From Argentina anserina (lineage: Eukaryota > Streptophyta > Magnoliopsida > Rosales > Rosaceae), in NCBI RefSeq assembly GCF_933775445.1, contig NC_065877.1, positions 22,816,001-22,880,000 on the forward strand: a stretch of 64,000 bases of DNA, in the 5' to 3' direction. This document shows, piece by piece, positions 24,303 through 36,426 of this stretch (positions within the stretch are counted from its first letter, which is position 1; every line of letters begins with the position of its first letter). The notes beneath the pieces were generated by a model. That model worked only from the letters and a program-made list of their open reading frames with translations. It had not been told where the DNA came from and did no database searches. The position numbers were made by a program, and so were the translations under genes.

Positions 24303-25330
24303 TGTTGGAAAAATGGTTAATAAACCACTTAAAACCAAATTTTAATTGATTAATAAAATTAACTTAAACTTATAATTAATCAAAGATGAACATAGATTTG
24401 AGTTCTTCATAATGAGGGCTACAAGATCATATGTTTGTTTGTGTAATTTGGTTTGTGAGTGAATAAGAAATTGTCACTCAAAGATGGCTATTTAGAATGA
24501 GGGAAAAGTGTTTGTCCCACATTGAAAAAGAGAAATGTTGAAAAGACTTTATATAGAATCCATTGTGTATGGATTGTAAAGTGTGTAAGCCCCCTTAAAC
24601 CCTCTCGCGCACGCGTAGGGGGGTGCAAATCTCAGGTCACAAGGGAAACGAATTGAGGGTCGGAACGCAGATTCTTTTTGCATTTCCGAAAATTCATTCT
24701 GGACGTTTCAAATTCTCTTGACTATTCAAATTCTTCTTTTGTAACAACTATGTTATTGTGTGTTATGGAGAATTAAAACATATTGAAATCAGTGCTTGTA
24801 ACATATGTAACTCATATATGTTATAATCTTTTGATTTCTATAACATCCATCTTATTCATTGCTGATTAGAAATCCTCACTGTATAAATAACCACCATCAT
24901 TTCTTTGTTTCATCATCCATCGAAAACACAATATGCTCTCCCACTCTCAAAGTTCTTAGTTGTTCTCTGGTGATAGAAATAGGTAAATTTCGAGTTCGTT
25001 GAGGGTTCTAGATAGTAGTGCAACTTTCTAGAATTGTTTAAACGTTGTATCCTGGGAGAAAAGCGCCAAGCATCCTTGCATCGGTAAAGGAGGCGTAAAC
25101 GTCTTAAGGACAGTGTGGTGTCACACACGTCTCGACTAGTTCTTCCATCACCAATCGTTCGGTATTTTGGTTGAATTTCTTTTCGTGTTTTTCGTTATTA
25201 GAGTTACATGTTTAGTTTCTGCTTTATAATTATTTATAATTCTGTTTATTAAATTATATATGCAATATATCACTGTTTCTTTAATAATATTAAGACGTTT
25301 AGGTTTTGATATTGCTTATATAATTTGTAT
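24303..25330 (+). repeat. 5' LTR of copia element A
   Basis: Starts TGTTGG. Contains GACTTTATATAGAATCC (possible TATA box, near 24545) and a block near 25036-25138 (GTATCCTGGGAGA ... TTAAGGACAGTGTGGTGTCA) that stays recognisable in all LTRs of this family in the window. The 3' boundary is not sharp: candidate ends are TTTCTACA near 25345 or slightly earlier. Confidence 0.6.
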
Positions 25331-25392
25331 TCGATATTTTTCTACAAATTTGCAAGTAAACTTACACCTTGTGTGTGTTTTAGTTTCCGAAA

Positions 25393-26408
25393 ATGACTAA
25401 CGGAGAAAATTCTGTAAATGGCAAAGGACCTTTGGTGCCAACTGTGCCTGCTGCTCCCGCTGTACCTGTCTCAGTATCCCATGGGGAAAAGCCTGAGAAG
25501 TTCAACAGTTTTTTTTCAAGAGGTGGCAGCAAAAGATGATGTTTTATCTGACCACTCTGAATCTGGCAAGATTTCTGACGGAGAATGCTCCAGAGTTTAA
25601 GGAAGATGACCAAGGCGATCAAGTAAAGATTCCTGCTGTGAATGCATGGAATAATTCTGACTACTTATGTAGAAATTATATCATGAATGGTCTAGCCGAC
25701 TCATTGTATAATGTGTACATTAGCATGAGAATGGCAAAGGAGCTATGGGAATCCTTGTAGAAAAAATATAAGACCGAGGATGCCGGCGCCAAGAAGTTTA
25801 TCGTGGGCCGCTTCCTTGATTATAAAATGGTGGATTCCAAGACCGTGATGAGTCAATTCTCTGAGATTCAGCTAATCCTGCATGAGATTCACGTTGAAGG
25901 AATGTAGGTAAGTGAAAGTTTTCAAGTGGCATGTGCTATTGAAAAGTTTCCACCTTCTTGGAAGGACTTCAAGAATTATTTGAAGCGCAAGCGAAAGGAA
26001 ATGACCATAGAGGATCTAGAGGTTAGGCTTTACATTAAGGAAGACAACCGAGGATCCGAAAAGGAAGCATGGATCAATGACGTCTGTGCCAAGGCAAACA
26101 TGATGGAACATGGTCAAGGTTCCAAAAACAAAAAAGGAAATTATCAAGGGTCCAAGCTGGGGCCGAAAGGAGGCATCTCCAAGAAGCCAAGGTTTGAAGG
26201 CAAGTGCTACAACTATGACAAGACTGGTCACAAGTCTGTCGACTGCAACAAACCGAAGAGGAACAAAAAGAAGGAGGCAAACCTGATTGAAGTCGTCACT
26301 CAGGAGGTTGCTGACATGAACCTCTGTTGCATGATGTCAGAGGGTAGCATGGAAAAAATCAGTGATTATGACTGGGGACTAAATGACTTAGAGCTATGGT
26401 ATGATTAA
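25393..26408 (+). pseudogene. Copia gag relic (element A)
   Basis: A start at 25393 reads MTNGENSVNGKGPLVP and soon [10 protein letters not shown] frame change follows near 25510, then [17 protein letters not shown] and [20 protein letters not shown] stop lies at 25758, another near 25904, and a longer frame runs 25926-26408. The pattern HGEKPEKF...[12 protein letters not shown] is typical of the UBN2-type Gag of plant Ty1/copia elements. A CCHC zinc knuckle is present as CYNYDKTGHKSVDC, but its second cysteine is tyrosine, which would abolish zinc binding. Gag would package element RNA in cytoplasmic particles. Frame changes, stops and the knuckle substitution show it is dead. Confidence 0.8.
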
Positions 26409-26739
26409 GCCAAGTTTTTTTATTGATATGTAGAACGGAAATGAAATTATCGAATAAATTGATGTATGTTCTTAAGGTTTTTATGAGTATAAAACTCAGT
26501 GTTGACAAATGTATTTTGTCTAAAATTGATATAGAGTCATGGGTGGTGGATTGTTTAAAATGACAATTGTCAAAGACTAGCTTTTTTACCTATATGGATG
26601 AGTCTTCCTAATTTATGGTAGTAAAGAATATAATATATGTCAATTAACATGCATAAGTGTGAACTTGTGTAGAGACAAAACTGACTAGATCATCTTTCCA
26701 AAGTGTTGAAAGAACAATGAACCCCTTAATATGATTCAT

Positions 26740-29137
26740 ACATATGTGTGTGATATAAAATCAACATTATCTAGAGGGAATAATAAATATTTTATTACCT
26801 TCAGTGATGATAGCACGAAATATTGCTATGTGTATTTGCTAAAATGCAAAAGTGAGGCTATAGAGAAGTTCACTCTATAAAAATGAGGTTGAAAACTAAC
26901 TCAACAAGAAAATAAGAAGTGACCGAGGGGGTGAGTATGAATCGCCATTTGCTGAGATTTGTGCTCAGAATGAGATTATACATCAAAGGACGACTTCATA
27001 CTCACCATAATCCAATGGTGTAGCAGAACGCAAAAATCGTACTCTAAAGGATATGATGAATGCTATGCTACTCAGTTTTGGGATGTCACCCAACATGTGG
27101 GGAGACACGATTCTCACGACAAATTACATTTTAAATAAGGTGCCCAAAAAAGAAGAAGAGAAAACTCCATATGAGTTATGAAAATGGAGAAAACCATCCT
27201 ACAAATACTTAAAAGTATGTGGATGTTTGACAAAAGTGAAAATGTCTAAACCTAAAAATGTGAAGAATGAGCCTAAAATGGTTGATTGCATCTTTATTGG
27301 ATATGTACATAACAGTTCGGCTTATCGATTCCTAGTCCACGATTCAGATATTCCTAAAATCCATAAGGATACGATAATGGAATCGAGAAATGCATCATTC
27401 TTTGAAAATATATTTCCACGAAAGTCTAGAGAGGAAATTAATTCTTCTAAATGGGCACGTAAAGACAACCGAGCCGAAACTGATGATGCTCAAGATCAAG
27501 AATCTGAGTCGGAGTCCAAATCTGTGTCTGAGGCTGAGGTTGAACCTAGAAGAAGTAAAAGGGCAAGGACCGCAAAATCCTGTCATATATGGTTGAAGGT
27601 GATCCCTGTACCTTCAAAGAGGCAGTAAGCTCTACTGATGGTCCTCTATGGAAAGAAGCAATCAAAAGTGAGGTTGACTCTATCATGCAAAATCACACTT
27701 GGGAATTAGTGGATTTACCACCTGGGTGTAAGCTTTTGACTTCCAAGTGGATTTTCAAAAAGAAATTAAAAGCTGATGGATCAATAGACAAATACAAGGC
27801 TAGACTTGTTATTAAAGGCTATATGTAAAAAAAGGGTTTGGATTATTTTGACACTTATTCTCTTGTGACGAGAATAACCTCCATACGGATGGTATTTGCA
27901 ATTGCAGTGTTGCGCAAACTTGAAGTACACCAAATGGATGTAAAGACGGCTTTCCTAAATGGAGATGTATAATAAGAAATCTACATGGAAGAGCCAGAAG
28001 GTTTTTCTGCTCCTCCTCAAAGTAAGAAGGTGTGTAGACTGGTTAAGTTATTATATAGCTTAAAACAAGCACCAAAACAATGGCATGAGAAATTTGATAA
28101 TGCCATGATTACCAGTGGATTTAGAATAAATGAAGGTGATAAGTGTGTATATGTCAAAGACACTGAAAATGGATATATCATACTATGTCCGTATGTGGAT
28201 GATATGCTTAGCAACGATAAGATGATCAAGTCCACTAAAGACATGTTGAATTCTAAGTTTGACATGAAAGACTTGGGACTTGCTGATGTCGTTTTAGGAA
28301 TTAAAATTACGAGAACATCAGAAGGGATTGTGTTGAATCAAATATACTATGTGGACAATATTCTTGGGAAATTTGACAAGGAGGGTTCTAGAATTGTCAT
28401 AACTCTTGTAGATATGAATCTACATTTGTCCAAGAATAAAGGTGAAAGTGTTTCTCAATTAGAGTATTCAAGAATAATTGGGAGTCTAATGTACTTAACA
28501 AGTTTTACAAGACCAGATCTAGCTTATGCGGTTCATAAGCTAAGTAGGTAAACGAGTAACCCTGGAGCTATGCATTGGCAAGCGATTGGAAGAGTACACA
28601 AATACCTAAGGTATACTCGTACCTATGTGCTGCACTACACATCATACCCGACTATTATAGAAGGATTCACTGATGCGAACTGGATATTTAACATGAAAGA
28701 CTCAAACTCTACTAGCGGATATGTATTTACGCTAGGGGGTGCAGCCGTATCCTGGAATTCCTCAAAACAAACAGTTATAACTAGAACCACAATGGAGTCT
28801 GAGTTTGTAGGACTAGACAAATGTAGGGAGGAAGCAGAATGGTTACGCTAGTACATAGAGGACATTCCTAGATGGACAAAACATATGCATGCGATTGGTA
28901 TACATTTGTGATAGTCAATCTGCAATTAGCAGGGCACAGAGCAAGATGTATAATGGTAAGTCTAGACACATTCGTCGAAGACATAATACCATTAGACAAC
29001 TACTCTCAACTGGAGTTATCTCTATAGACTATGTAAAGTCTAAGGATAATATTGCTGATCCTTTAACCAAAGGGTTAAACAAAGAGTTAGTTGAAAAATC
29101 ATCAAAGGAAATGGGACTAAATCCCATTGGAAATTAA
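26740..29137 (+). pseudogene. Copia pol relic: integrase, reverse transcriptase, RNase H (element A)
   Basis: In order: integrase core remnants near 26920-27170 (RGGEYESPFAEIC..., then SNGVAERKNRTLKDMMNAML), an integrase C-terminal stretch in 27227-27628 (VDCIFIGYVHNSSAYRFLV), the reverse transcriptase start at 27589-27828 (FKEAVSSTDGPLWKEAIKSE, LLTSKWIFKKK, YKARLVIKGY), a second part at 27985-28551 with LYSLKQAPKQWHEKFD and the catalytic YVDDM, and RNase H in 28570-29137 ([39 protein letters not shown]). In-frame stops occur near 27826, 27970, 28549 and 28849, and frame shifts separate the first blocks. The protease and integrase N-terminus between 26.41 and 26.74 kb are not recognisable. 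The enzyme set is inactive. Confidence 0.85.
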
Positions 29138-29980
29138 AATTCACTACAGTGGATACCCAACCTAGTTGACTGGAGATCCCAATATCTAGGTTCAAAAAGG
29201 AAAACCAAATTGTGGAGATTAGTTCGGATCACTGTGGGGAGTTCCCCAAGTCCATTCCTATGATGAAAAACAGTGATACCCGTAAGGATGAGGTTAAGCT
29301 AAAACTTTTAATGTTTCTTATGCGTCGAGAAACCGAGCAGAGTAATGCGGGTTACTCTTAATTAAGAGATCACTTATGCAAGAGAGAAGTGGGGCCGCTA
29401 GGGGAGTTAATGAGGGCATAACTCCTATCAAACTACTTGCAGAACGAGACGTGTGTTCCATGGCCAAAATGGGCACAAAAATGAGAACCGAAGTGTACTA
29501 GGGAAACTCCTGTGTGAAGTATGTCATCATTTACACAAATGACGAATAGTTCAAAGACATCGCGTCTACTATTTAGTTAGTAAAGTAAGCATACTTTCAT
29601 AAAAGAATGTTCAAAAGGTCAAACCTACCTATCCTATGCAGATTTCATCCGTAGAAATCTATCACCAAATTCATGTGGGGAATTGTTGGGAAAATGGTTA
29701 ATAAACCATTTCAAACCAAATTTTAATTGATTAATTAAATTAAGTTAAACTTATAATTAATCATAGATGAACATAGATTTGAGTTCTCCATAATGAGGGC
29801 TACAAGATCATATGTTTGTTTGTGTAATTTGGTATGTGGGTGAATAAAAAATTGTCACTCAAAGATGGCTATTTAGAATGAGAGAAAAGTGTTTATCCCA
29901 CATTGGAAAAGAGAAGTGATGAAAAGACTTTATATCGAATCTATTGTGTATGAATTGTAAAGTGTAAGCCCCCTTATTTC

Positions 29981-30180
29981 TTCTCAATTTGGAATTTTGG
30001 TAAGTGTTCCATGTTAATTAACTTTCGCAAAGTATCATAATTAACACGAACATCTAACACGAATTCATAAAGATATAAAAGAGTTTGAGATAAAAGTTTC
30101 GGATCAAAAACATGAAATAAAACCTAAACTACTATATACATGTGATCAACCAACCAACATATAAGCAATCACCAAACATG
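29981..30180 (-). repeat. Gypsy LTR fragment, right part
   Basis: From about 30045 (CATCTAACACGAATTCATAAAG) to 30180 the sequence matches 32578-32705, including CTACTATATACATGTGATCA. It is the continuation of the LTR fragment ending at 24302. The 60 bases from 29981 to about 30044 match neither the copia LTR nor the gypsy LTR, so the right junction was remodelled. Homology stops near 30180. Confidence 0.65.
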
Positions 30181-30552
30181 GTGGACGTGCGGCCTAAGTA
30201 TGGATGCCTAGACACAAGTTTGATTCGTTGTTTCAGAATGCCGGATAGCTAATTCAGAGATAGTGAACATGGTAGGACTCATTTGTTGAGCTAAGGAGGG
30301 CAAGCCTCCTATCGGCTCCATTACCAAGATGTATGTCAGTCAATAGTTCTCTGAGATCCAATTTTGGTCCAATGCACCAGAGTAATGAAATAGTGATAGG
30401 AGCACTTTGTGCGACGTTCTTAACATGTTTTTACCTCCATTCGTACTTTACTTAGCCCTTATTATTGTAGTATAGAGTCATTGAGTCGAGTTAGGAGTCT
30501 TTAGTGACGTTCGTTCCCTTTTGGTGCTAAAACGGGTGTAAAATGCAGAAAT
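30181..30552. other. Unassigned stretch between gypsy LTR fragments
   Basis: No gene or repeat boundary recognised. It may be the internal 3' end of the plus-strand gypsy-type element whose LTR-like block follows, but no coding motif supports this. Confidence 0.3.
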
Positions 30553-32135
30553 TGTCGAGAGTGCTATAGAGTAGTATTCCTTGTCGAACTAGGAAACCTA
30601 GTTTGGTTAGGATTTTTATTATTCGATATTTCTGTAACATATGTGATTTATATTTATTATTTCCTTTCCTTATTTTCAGAATTAAATGTGAGATAATGAC
30701 TTGGAAATTATGGAAAGAAAGAGGAGAAGAAGGAAACAAAAGGAGAAAAAGGAAAGAATTAATTTAGTTTCTGAATAAGATGAAAAGGAAGAAGTATGCA
30801 GCCTCAAAGGAGGGAAGGTTCATCCGGCCATTAAATGGAAAGAATAAGAAAAGAAGGAAACAAAAGAAGAAAAAGGAAGGAGAGAACAAAGAGATAATTC
30901 TGAAGAATGCATGTGGTCTAGAAGAAGGGAGAATGCATGTGACCAACAAAGATAATCATCATTCAATCGAGAAGGAAAGAAAAGAAAAAAAAGGAAATAC
31001 ATGGATCAGCTCATTCAAAACCCTAGCAGCCCCTCCTCTCCTCCTTCCTCTATAAAAGGCACAGCCTCCCTCACAATTCATCATCTCCATTCTCTCACAA
31101 ACAAAGTCGAATTGCTGCCCAAGAACATCCAGAAAATTCAAGCCAAAAACCTTCATCCATCATCACCAAGCCGTGCTCATCTTCCTCCTCCACCAATTCG
31201 AATTCATCCTTGCTTCATCCTAGAAGGTTTCTAATGTGTGATTCATCCATGGCTTGTAATCTTTCTTTTGGTTTTCTGCAAATTTCGAATTCATTGTATG
31301 AATCATGGGATGTTATTTTCGGTTTCATATATGAAGAACATAAATTCAGACTTCTTTGGTTTTATGTTTTGATTGCATGAACTCATGAAATATGTGTGTA
31401 TGTCGTGTGTAGCATCTATGGGCAGTAGGATTTCTCATTTTTATTTAGGTTTTATTTCAATTTATTCCTTGAATTTGTGCATCTAAATCAATGCTTGAGG
31501 AAGCCAAGGCCATGGTTCTCCTAGGGTTGCGATTTCATTCACCAAAGTGTTCATTGATTGAATATGCGCTTCGTGTTTCAATTATGGATACTTATATAGG
31601 GCTGTGATAGTTCTAGGAATTTGCATGTTTAATCAAGATGAGTGACGCCATGCTTGCTTACATGTCTCCAATTCGACTTAATGTGCTTATGTGCTACTTT
31701 GTTGTTTAACTAGTACGCTTCATATGTTGAACTCTTTTTAGCATATGTTTAGGATTGAACGCTTCGTTGATTCTAAATAATTAAGAAGTCTTAACGATTA
31801 GATGAACCGCTTCGGACTCTAATTAGAATTGGAATTGAAATGGACTTAAGAAGAATCGAAAATACTTGCTGCCTATATGTTGTTCTATGCGTGTCATACA
31901 TGTTTCTTGAGTAGAATTCGTGTTTTGGTTATGCGATGAATGGTTGATCAATTGTATATAAGTAATTTAGGATTTATTTTAAGTAGTAGTTTTATAATCC
32001 AACTCAAATCCCCCAATAACATGATAAGTTTTGAGGCCCTTTTGATTCCCCGGACTGAACGATCCCTGCTTATTCTATACTAACGATGATGTTTTTCAGG
32101 GTATTTTATAGACGTTCTAACAAAACGCTCTATCA
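30553..32135 (+). repeat. Gypsy-type LTR, plus orientation (diverged relative)
   Basis: Starts TGTCGAGAGTGCTATAG and passes TATTCCTTGTCGAACTAGG, comparable to the start of the minus-strand LTR at 33839 (GATTCCTTACTCGACTAGG). A TATA-like CCTCTATAAAAGGC lies near 31050. Near the end, GATTCCCCGGACTGAACGAT and TACTAACGATGATG correspond to GATCCCCGGTTTGTGAACGA and TACTAATGATGC of the minus-strand family. It finishes CTCTATCA, followed by AATAGCG, the counterpart of CCTATCAAATGGCG. The layout is the same while the sequence is only loosely similar, so it is a different but related family. Small frames inside are not genes. Confidence 0.5.
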
Positions 32136-32444
32136 AATAGCGTGCCCCTTACTCAACTAGAAACAAACTTGGGTGTTAGACAAATCTCCAAGTGTTAATA
32201 AAAGCCGCCCTCAACCTCATGCAAAAACTTTGGAAAAAAACATGAGGGGTTAAGGCTAATATTAACAAAAGGGACTTTACCTATTCCGTTCGATTTACAA
32301 CCTACAACAATCATTCACTCAATCATCAAAACAACAGCCTAAGATAAATTACTAAACATTACAAGAAAATAAGATAAGAATATACAAATGTACAATATGA
32401 ACAGTGAATTCAAAATTAAAATATTTGGGATCGATCTTTATGGA
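32136..32444 (-). other. Leader-side remnant between opposed gypsy LTRs
   Basis: On the minus strand this lies just after the primer site of the 32465-33839 LTR, where the 5' untranslated leader of the element is expected. It reads into the end of the oppositely oriented LTR-like block. No coding sequence is seen. Confidence 0.4.
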
Positions 32445-32462
32445 TCCCCAGCAACGGCGCCA
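32445..32462 (-). other. Primer-binding site of a gypsy element
   Basis: On the minus strand it reads TGGCGCCGTTGCTGGGGA, two bases after the LTR end ..CCTATCA. This is the primer-site sequence widely seen in plant Athila/Tat-type gypsy elements. It fixes the adjoining LTR as a 5' LTR in minus orientation. Confidence 0.8.
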
Positions 32463-32464
32463 TT

Positions 32465-33839
32465 TGATAGGCTCGATTACTCCACATCAATATTTAACCA
32501 TGTAAGCATCATTAGTAGTATAAAGCAAGAAGGTATCGTTCACAAACCGGGGATCCAGCCAGGGCACAGAATCACAAACATCTAACACGAAGTCATAAAG
32601 ATATAAAAGAGTTTGAGATATAAGTTTCAGATCAAAAACAGAAAATAAAACCTAAACTACTATATACATGTGATCAACCAACCAACACATAAGCAATCAC
32701 TAAACAAATCATGTAAGAACAAAGCCACCGAAATCTATTCTCAATCATGTTCATGCCATAGGTATCAAGGTTCATCTTAAGTTCGATCATGCATCAAGTT
32801 CCTACTTGGTTCCTAATACATAGATACATTCGAGCTCAACTACTTGTCTTGCTACGAAATCTAACATACTAATTCATCAGGCAATTACGTATCACATAGA
32901 GAAATCAATATGTTTAAAGCACCTATCTAATGCCAAACTTAGGATCAAAATCGATGGAATAACAAAGACCAATTAATCCACTACGTGTATCATAATCATT
33001 ACTAGCTTTGAATGATTAACATATGCAACATCAACTACTTGTCTTAATCACACATGCAATATAAGAACACACCGAAATTTAATCAAGAACAAGAACTCAC
33101 GGCATAAAACCAAAAATCATTGAATAGAAATTGAAATCTTCATATCATTACACAATTCGAAAGTCACAACTATCTCATAGAAAAGATTGAATTAAACTTT
33201 AACAAAACAAAAACAGAAATCATCCAAGAACAAAAACATAGAAAACCGAAATAAAACATGAAGATCATATAGTTACACTTTGAAATAATCATACGTGGTT
33301 TATTCCAAGCAAACGAAGATCCTAGGCTACTTGCTTCGGATCCAAAAGGATGGAAAATGATGAATTTCGGTTTTTAGGATTTCTTGGTGGATGAGGGACT
33401 GATTTGGTAGAGCTATGTCTTGTGCTTGTGTGCAAGGTTAATGATGATTAAATGGTGAGACCGTGCCTCTATATATAAGAGTCAATAAAGCCTTCATGCC
33501 GTCCTAATTAGGAGATGAAATTTGATTGGGAAACTGAAATCTTCTTTGATATAGACTTTGATTCATGTACTCCAAATCTAACAGGGAAACATATATGAGC
33601 TACACGGCATCTCTCCTTGTCCAACTCAGAATAGCTAGGCCGGCCTCTTCTCTCCTCATCCAACTCGGACATGACTTCCTTGTCTCACTAGGAATGCATT
33701 ACGACATCACTACTCCTTGTCCAAATAAGATTTGTCTTTCCTGAAAAGAATTCGACAATTAAGGAATATGAAAGAATGAAAATAGGAAAGTAGAGTCCTA
33801 GTCGAGTAAGGAATCCTAGCTCAATAAGGATTTCTAACA
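32465..33839 (-). repeat. 5' LTR of a gypsy (Athila/Tat-like) element, minus strand
   Basis: On the minus strand it starts TGTTAGAAATCCTTATTG at 33839 and ends GAGCCTATCA at 32465, about 1,375 bp, with TG..CA ends and the primer-binding site two bases beyond. A TATA-like CTCTTATATATAGAGG lies on the minus strand near 33480. Homology to 24192-24302 plus 30045-30180 gives the undisturbed order of that split LTR. The element body expected to follow (to the left) is almost wholly missing. Confidence 0.7.
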
Positions 33840-35150
33840 CCATCAATGGACATGGCTTTCCATCTATCCGTTGATGGTGTATGTGGCCTGTTATAATTTA
33901 ACACATGAATTTGTTATACCAAAATTATAATTTTAGATATTTTTATTATTTGAGAAAAATGATCTTCATGAGTATTGATAATTTTGAATTAGAATTTTGG
34001 ATTTAAAGTTTAAAGTTTAGAGTTTAGGGTTTAAAAATATGGTTTTAGAGTATAGGGTTTAGCGTTTAAGATTTAAGATTTAAGGTTTTAGAATTTAGGG
34101 TATTAGGGTGTTGGATGTAGGGTTTTAAAAAGAAACTCAAAATAATTTTTGATAAAATATTTTAAATATAATTTTTTAATTAAATCCTAAGTGTGAAATG
34201 GTGATTAGAACGGAGTAACACCGGACATTAACAAATGGTTATTAGGAAAAACTAAAAAAAATCTTCATTCCACAAAAGGTATAGATAAAATAATACACGT
34301 AATCAATTGATAATCTTTAGTGGATCATTTAGTAATAATACATTGACTACAAGACGATATGGCTAATGACACTTATGAATGCTAAAGCTGGCTACATATT
34401 TGTTTAAGACCCGGAAATGCATTTTAGATTCTCTTGTGGTGCACAGAGACACTAAGGTAGGTATAGCATGCCGCAGATGAAGAAGGCCTAGTGAGAGAAG
34501 TGAAGTGACAATATCACTATTTTTATGTGCTGTTGTTTTCTTCTTTGGATCCAAACCCCATTTGTATATGAATGAATTTGCCACCAGCAACTGTGTATCT
34601 AACTGACAGCACTAGCGGCCAAACAGTTAAGGACATTTACCCCAAGCCACGGGCAATCCACCAACTCCAAATCTCCAATCATCCTGGTTTTACAGTCCCA
34701 ACTAGTGTTTTTTTCCCAGTCCGATTAATTATTGTGTTGTCCCTGAATACTATCATCAAATTTAGGTCATTATCGAGTAGTGTATGTAATTCCTCTATTA
34801 GCGACACCAATAACAATATGAATATAAGTCAACCATTAATATTGTTCCGGCCGGACTAAGACGGATCATGATCCGGAACCATCTTATAGTTTCTTGGCAA
34901 AATCATCCGATCGAGTCATGTGTCTCATACGACCCGGCGTAGCTCTGTCATATATACGTGCCAAAGAGGCAAAGATTATGGTCCATCCGTCCCTACCAAA
35001 GATTATAGTGATTAATATGCCGCCATTCATGCATGCCCATAAATCAAGCCCCATATAGGCCATGCATTGATACTAATGCACTGCATGTTGATTATGTATG
35101 CCAGAAAACGCTAACTCTCAGTTCACAGACTGTCTCTCTCAGCCAAAACT
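33840..35150. other. Intergenic, with degenerate telomere-like tract
   Basis: At about 34010-34130 there are many TTTAGGG-like units (GTTTAGAGTTTAGGGTTTAA, TATAGGGTTTAGCGTTTAAG), a degenerate run of the plant telomere motif. The rest, including the 82-95 codon frames at 34363-34859, shows no recognisable gene. The region just before 35150 is probably the promoter of the downstream gene. Confidence 0.5.
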
Positions 35151-35153
35151 CAC

Positions 35154-35161
35154 TATATATT
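35154..35161 (+). promoter_or_regulatory. TATA box of the LURP-one-related gene
   Basis: TATATATT lies about 155 bases before the start codon at 35313. Transcription would start near 35185-35195, giving a 5' UTR of roughly 120 bases. No other TATA-like element is closer to the gene. Confidence 0.5.
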
Positions 35162-35312
35162 TCCCTTTCAACGCTGAAATTTCTTCACAACGTTATTTTC
35201 TCCAATCTTTCATTTTCACAAAAACTCAAAACACCCAAAACCACACACGGGGAGAGAGCCCTTCATCGATCTATCCATTTTACAGAGCCAATTCAAAACC
35301 ACAGCAAAAAAG

Positions 35313-36268
35313 ATGAAGGAAGGGATTGTGGAACCAGCCTTCGTGTTCGAGGAAGACACCTACTTCACCGTTTCCAAAACCTCCCTCTTTTTCGCCGGCG
35401 ACGGCTTCTCCGTCTACGATCGGAACGCTCAACTCGTCTTCCGGGTCGACTCATACGGCCCCGACCCCCACGACAGGACTGAGCCCGTGCTCATGGACGC
35501 CACCGGCAGCTGCCTCCTCACCGTCCGAAGAAAGGTACGATCAAAACCCTGACCGAGTCGACTCACTGAGTCATCTCGGCCATTTGTAAGATAACTTGGT
35601 TAACTTCTCTTGCATTGCCGAGCATTTACTGTTTTACTTTTCCTACTTTGTTCGGTACATTTGTTTGATACTTCAGATTGAGCAAGGAGTCTATATATGC
35701 ACATATGGCATACACAGAGAATATAAGTAAACGAATCTGCCGGTGTGTAACTGTGTAAGCCATAATTAGATGAGAGAGAAATGAAGAAATGATATCAATA
35801 ACTGTGTATGGTAAAAGCTTCCCAACTTTCATTAACTCAGATATGCATGTGATTGAATCCTTGCAGAGGCCGAGCCTGCATCACCGGTGGGAAGGGTTTG
35901 TGGGGGAGAGGATGGAGGGCCAGAAGCCAATCTTCAGCGTCCGGCGATCATCCATAATCGGGCGGTCGAGCGTCACCGTGGAAGTCTTCCGGGATGAGTA
36001 CCACATAGAAGGCTCATTCGCACAGCGCTGCTGCAAGATCTACAATGCCGACAAGCAACCAGTGGCTGAGATCCACCGCAAAGTGGATGTTTCTACCAAC
36101 GTGGTGCTTGGGAAGGACGTCTTCTCTCTCGTACTCAAGCCTGGCTTCGATCCAGCTTTTGCCATGGGACTGGTGCTAGTGCTTGATCAGATCAACGGCG
36201 ATGGGTTTGTGGAGGAGGAGGATGATCGAGGAGGAGGAGATGGATCTGGCCGCAGAGGAACAGTGTGA
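35313..36268 (+). CDS. LURP-one-related (LOR/DUF567) protein, two exons
   Basis: Exon 1 is 35313-35534 (74 codons). The intron is 35535-35866 with GT..AG ends (AAAG|GTACGA ... TTGCAG|AGGCCG, phase 0). Exon 2 is 35867-36268, ending in TGA. The product is 207 residues, normal for the family. Exon 1 gives FTVSKTSLFFAGDGFSVYDR, VFRVDSYG and MDATGSCLLTVRRK. Exon 2 gives HHRWEGF, then IFSVRRSSIIGRSSVTVEV, EGSFAQRCCKIYN, and FSLVLKPGFDPAFAMGLVLVLDQI. These are the successive strands and C-terminal helix of the LOR domain, a Tubby-like beta-barrel fold. Arabidopsis LURP1 is needed for basal defence against an oomycete; most relatives have no assigned biochemistry. The C-terminus (about 188-207) is acidic then Gly/Arg-rich and probably disordered. 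No frameshift or stop: this is the one gene in the window that looks intact. Confidence 0.92.
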
Positions 36269-36426
36269 GTGTGATTGGATGGACTGTTTTGATCAGCTGA
36301 ATATTTGGAGTGTTTGGCCAGGAGGGAACCTCTTGTCTTGATTATAGATTTTTCTTTGTATCTTTCTTGCACTTGATAATTAAAAATGAGATTATGTAAA
36401 AATGTATTCCCTCAAGTCTCACTGAA

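Larger units (their letters stand above)
24303..29980 (+). mobile_element. Decayed Ty1/copia element A (nested)
   Basis: The 5' LTR starts TGTTGGAAAAATGG at 24303 and runs to roughly 25.33 kb. The 3' LTR starts TGTTGGGAAAATGG at 29683 but is recognisable for only about 290 bp, to CCCCCTTA near 29975. Between them lie gag and pol relics in one orientation. The element interrupts a gypsy LTR whose two halves are contiguous at 32465-32705. Two more copies of this copia family occur at 39.6-46.8 kb (+) and 46.8-49.0 kb (-). The LTRs differ at many positions and pol has several stops, so it is an old, inactive insertion. Confidence 0.85.

Noticed and set aside
30764..31234. Several overlapping Lys-rich or Phe-rich frames
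   Set aside because: Purine-rich sequence on one strand gives long open frames on both strands. It falls in the promoter/leader part of an LTR-like block.
35033..35589. Alternative frames overlapping exon 1 of the LURP-one-related gene
   Set aside because: Only the frame starting at 35313 encodes the LOR domain and joins exon 2 in phase through proper GT..AG sites.
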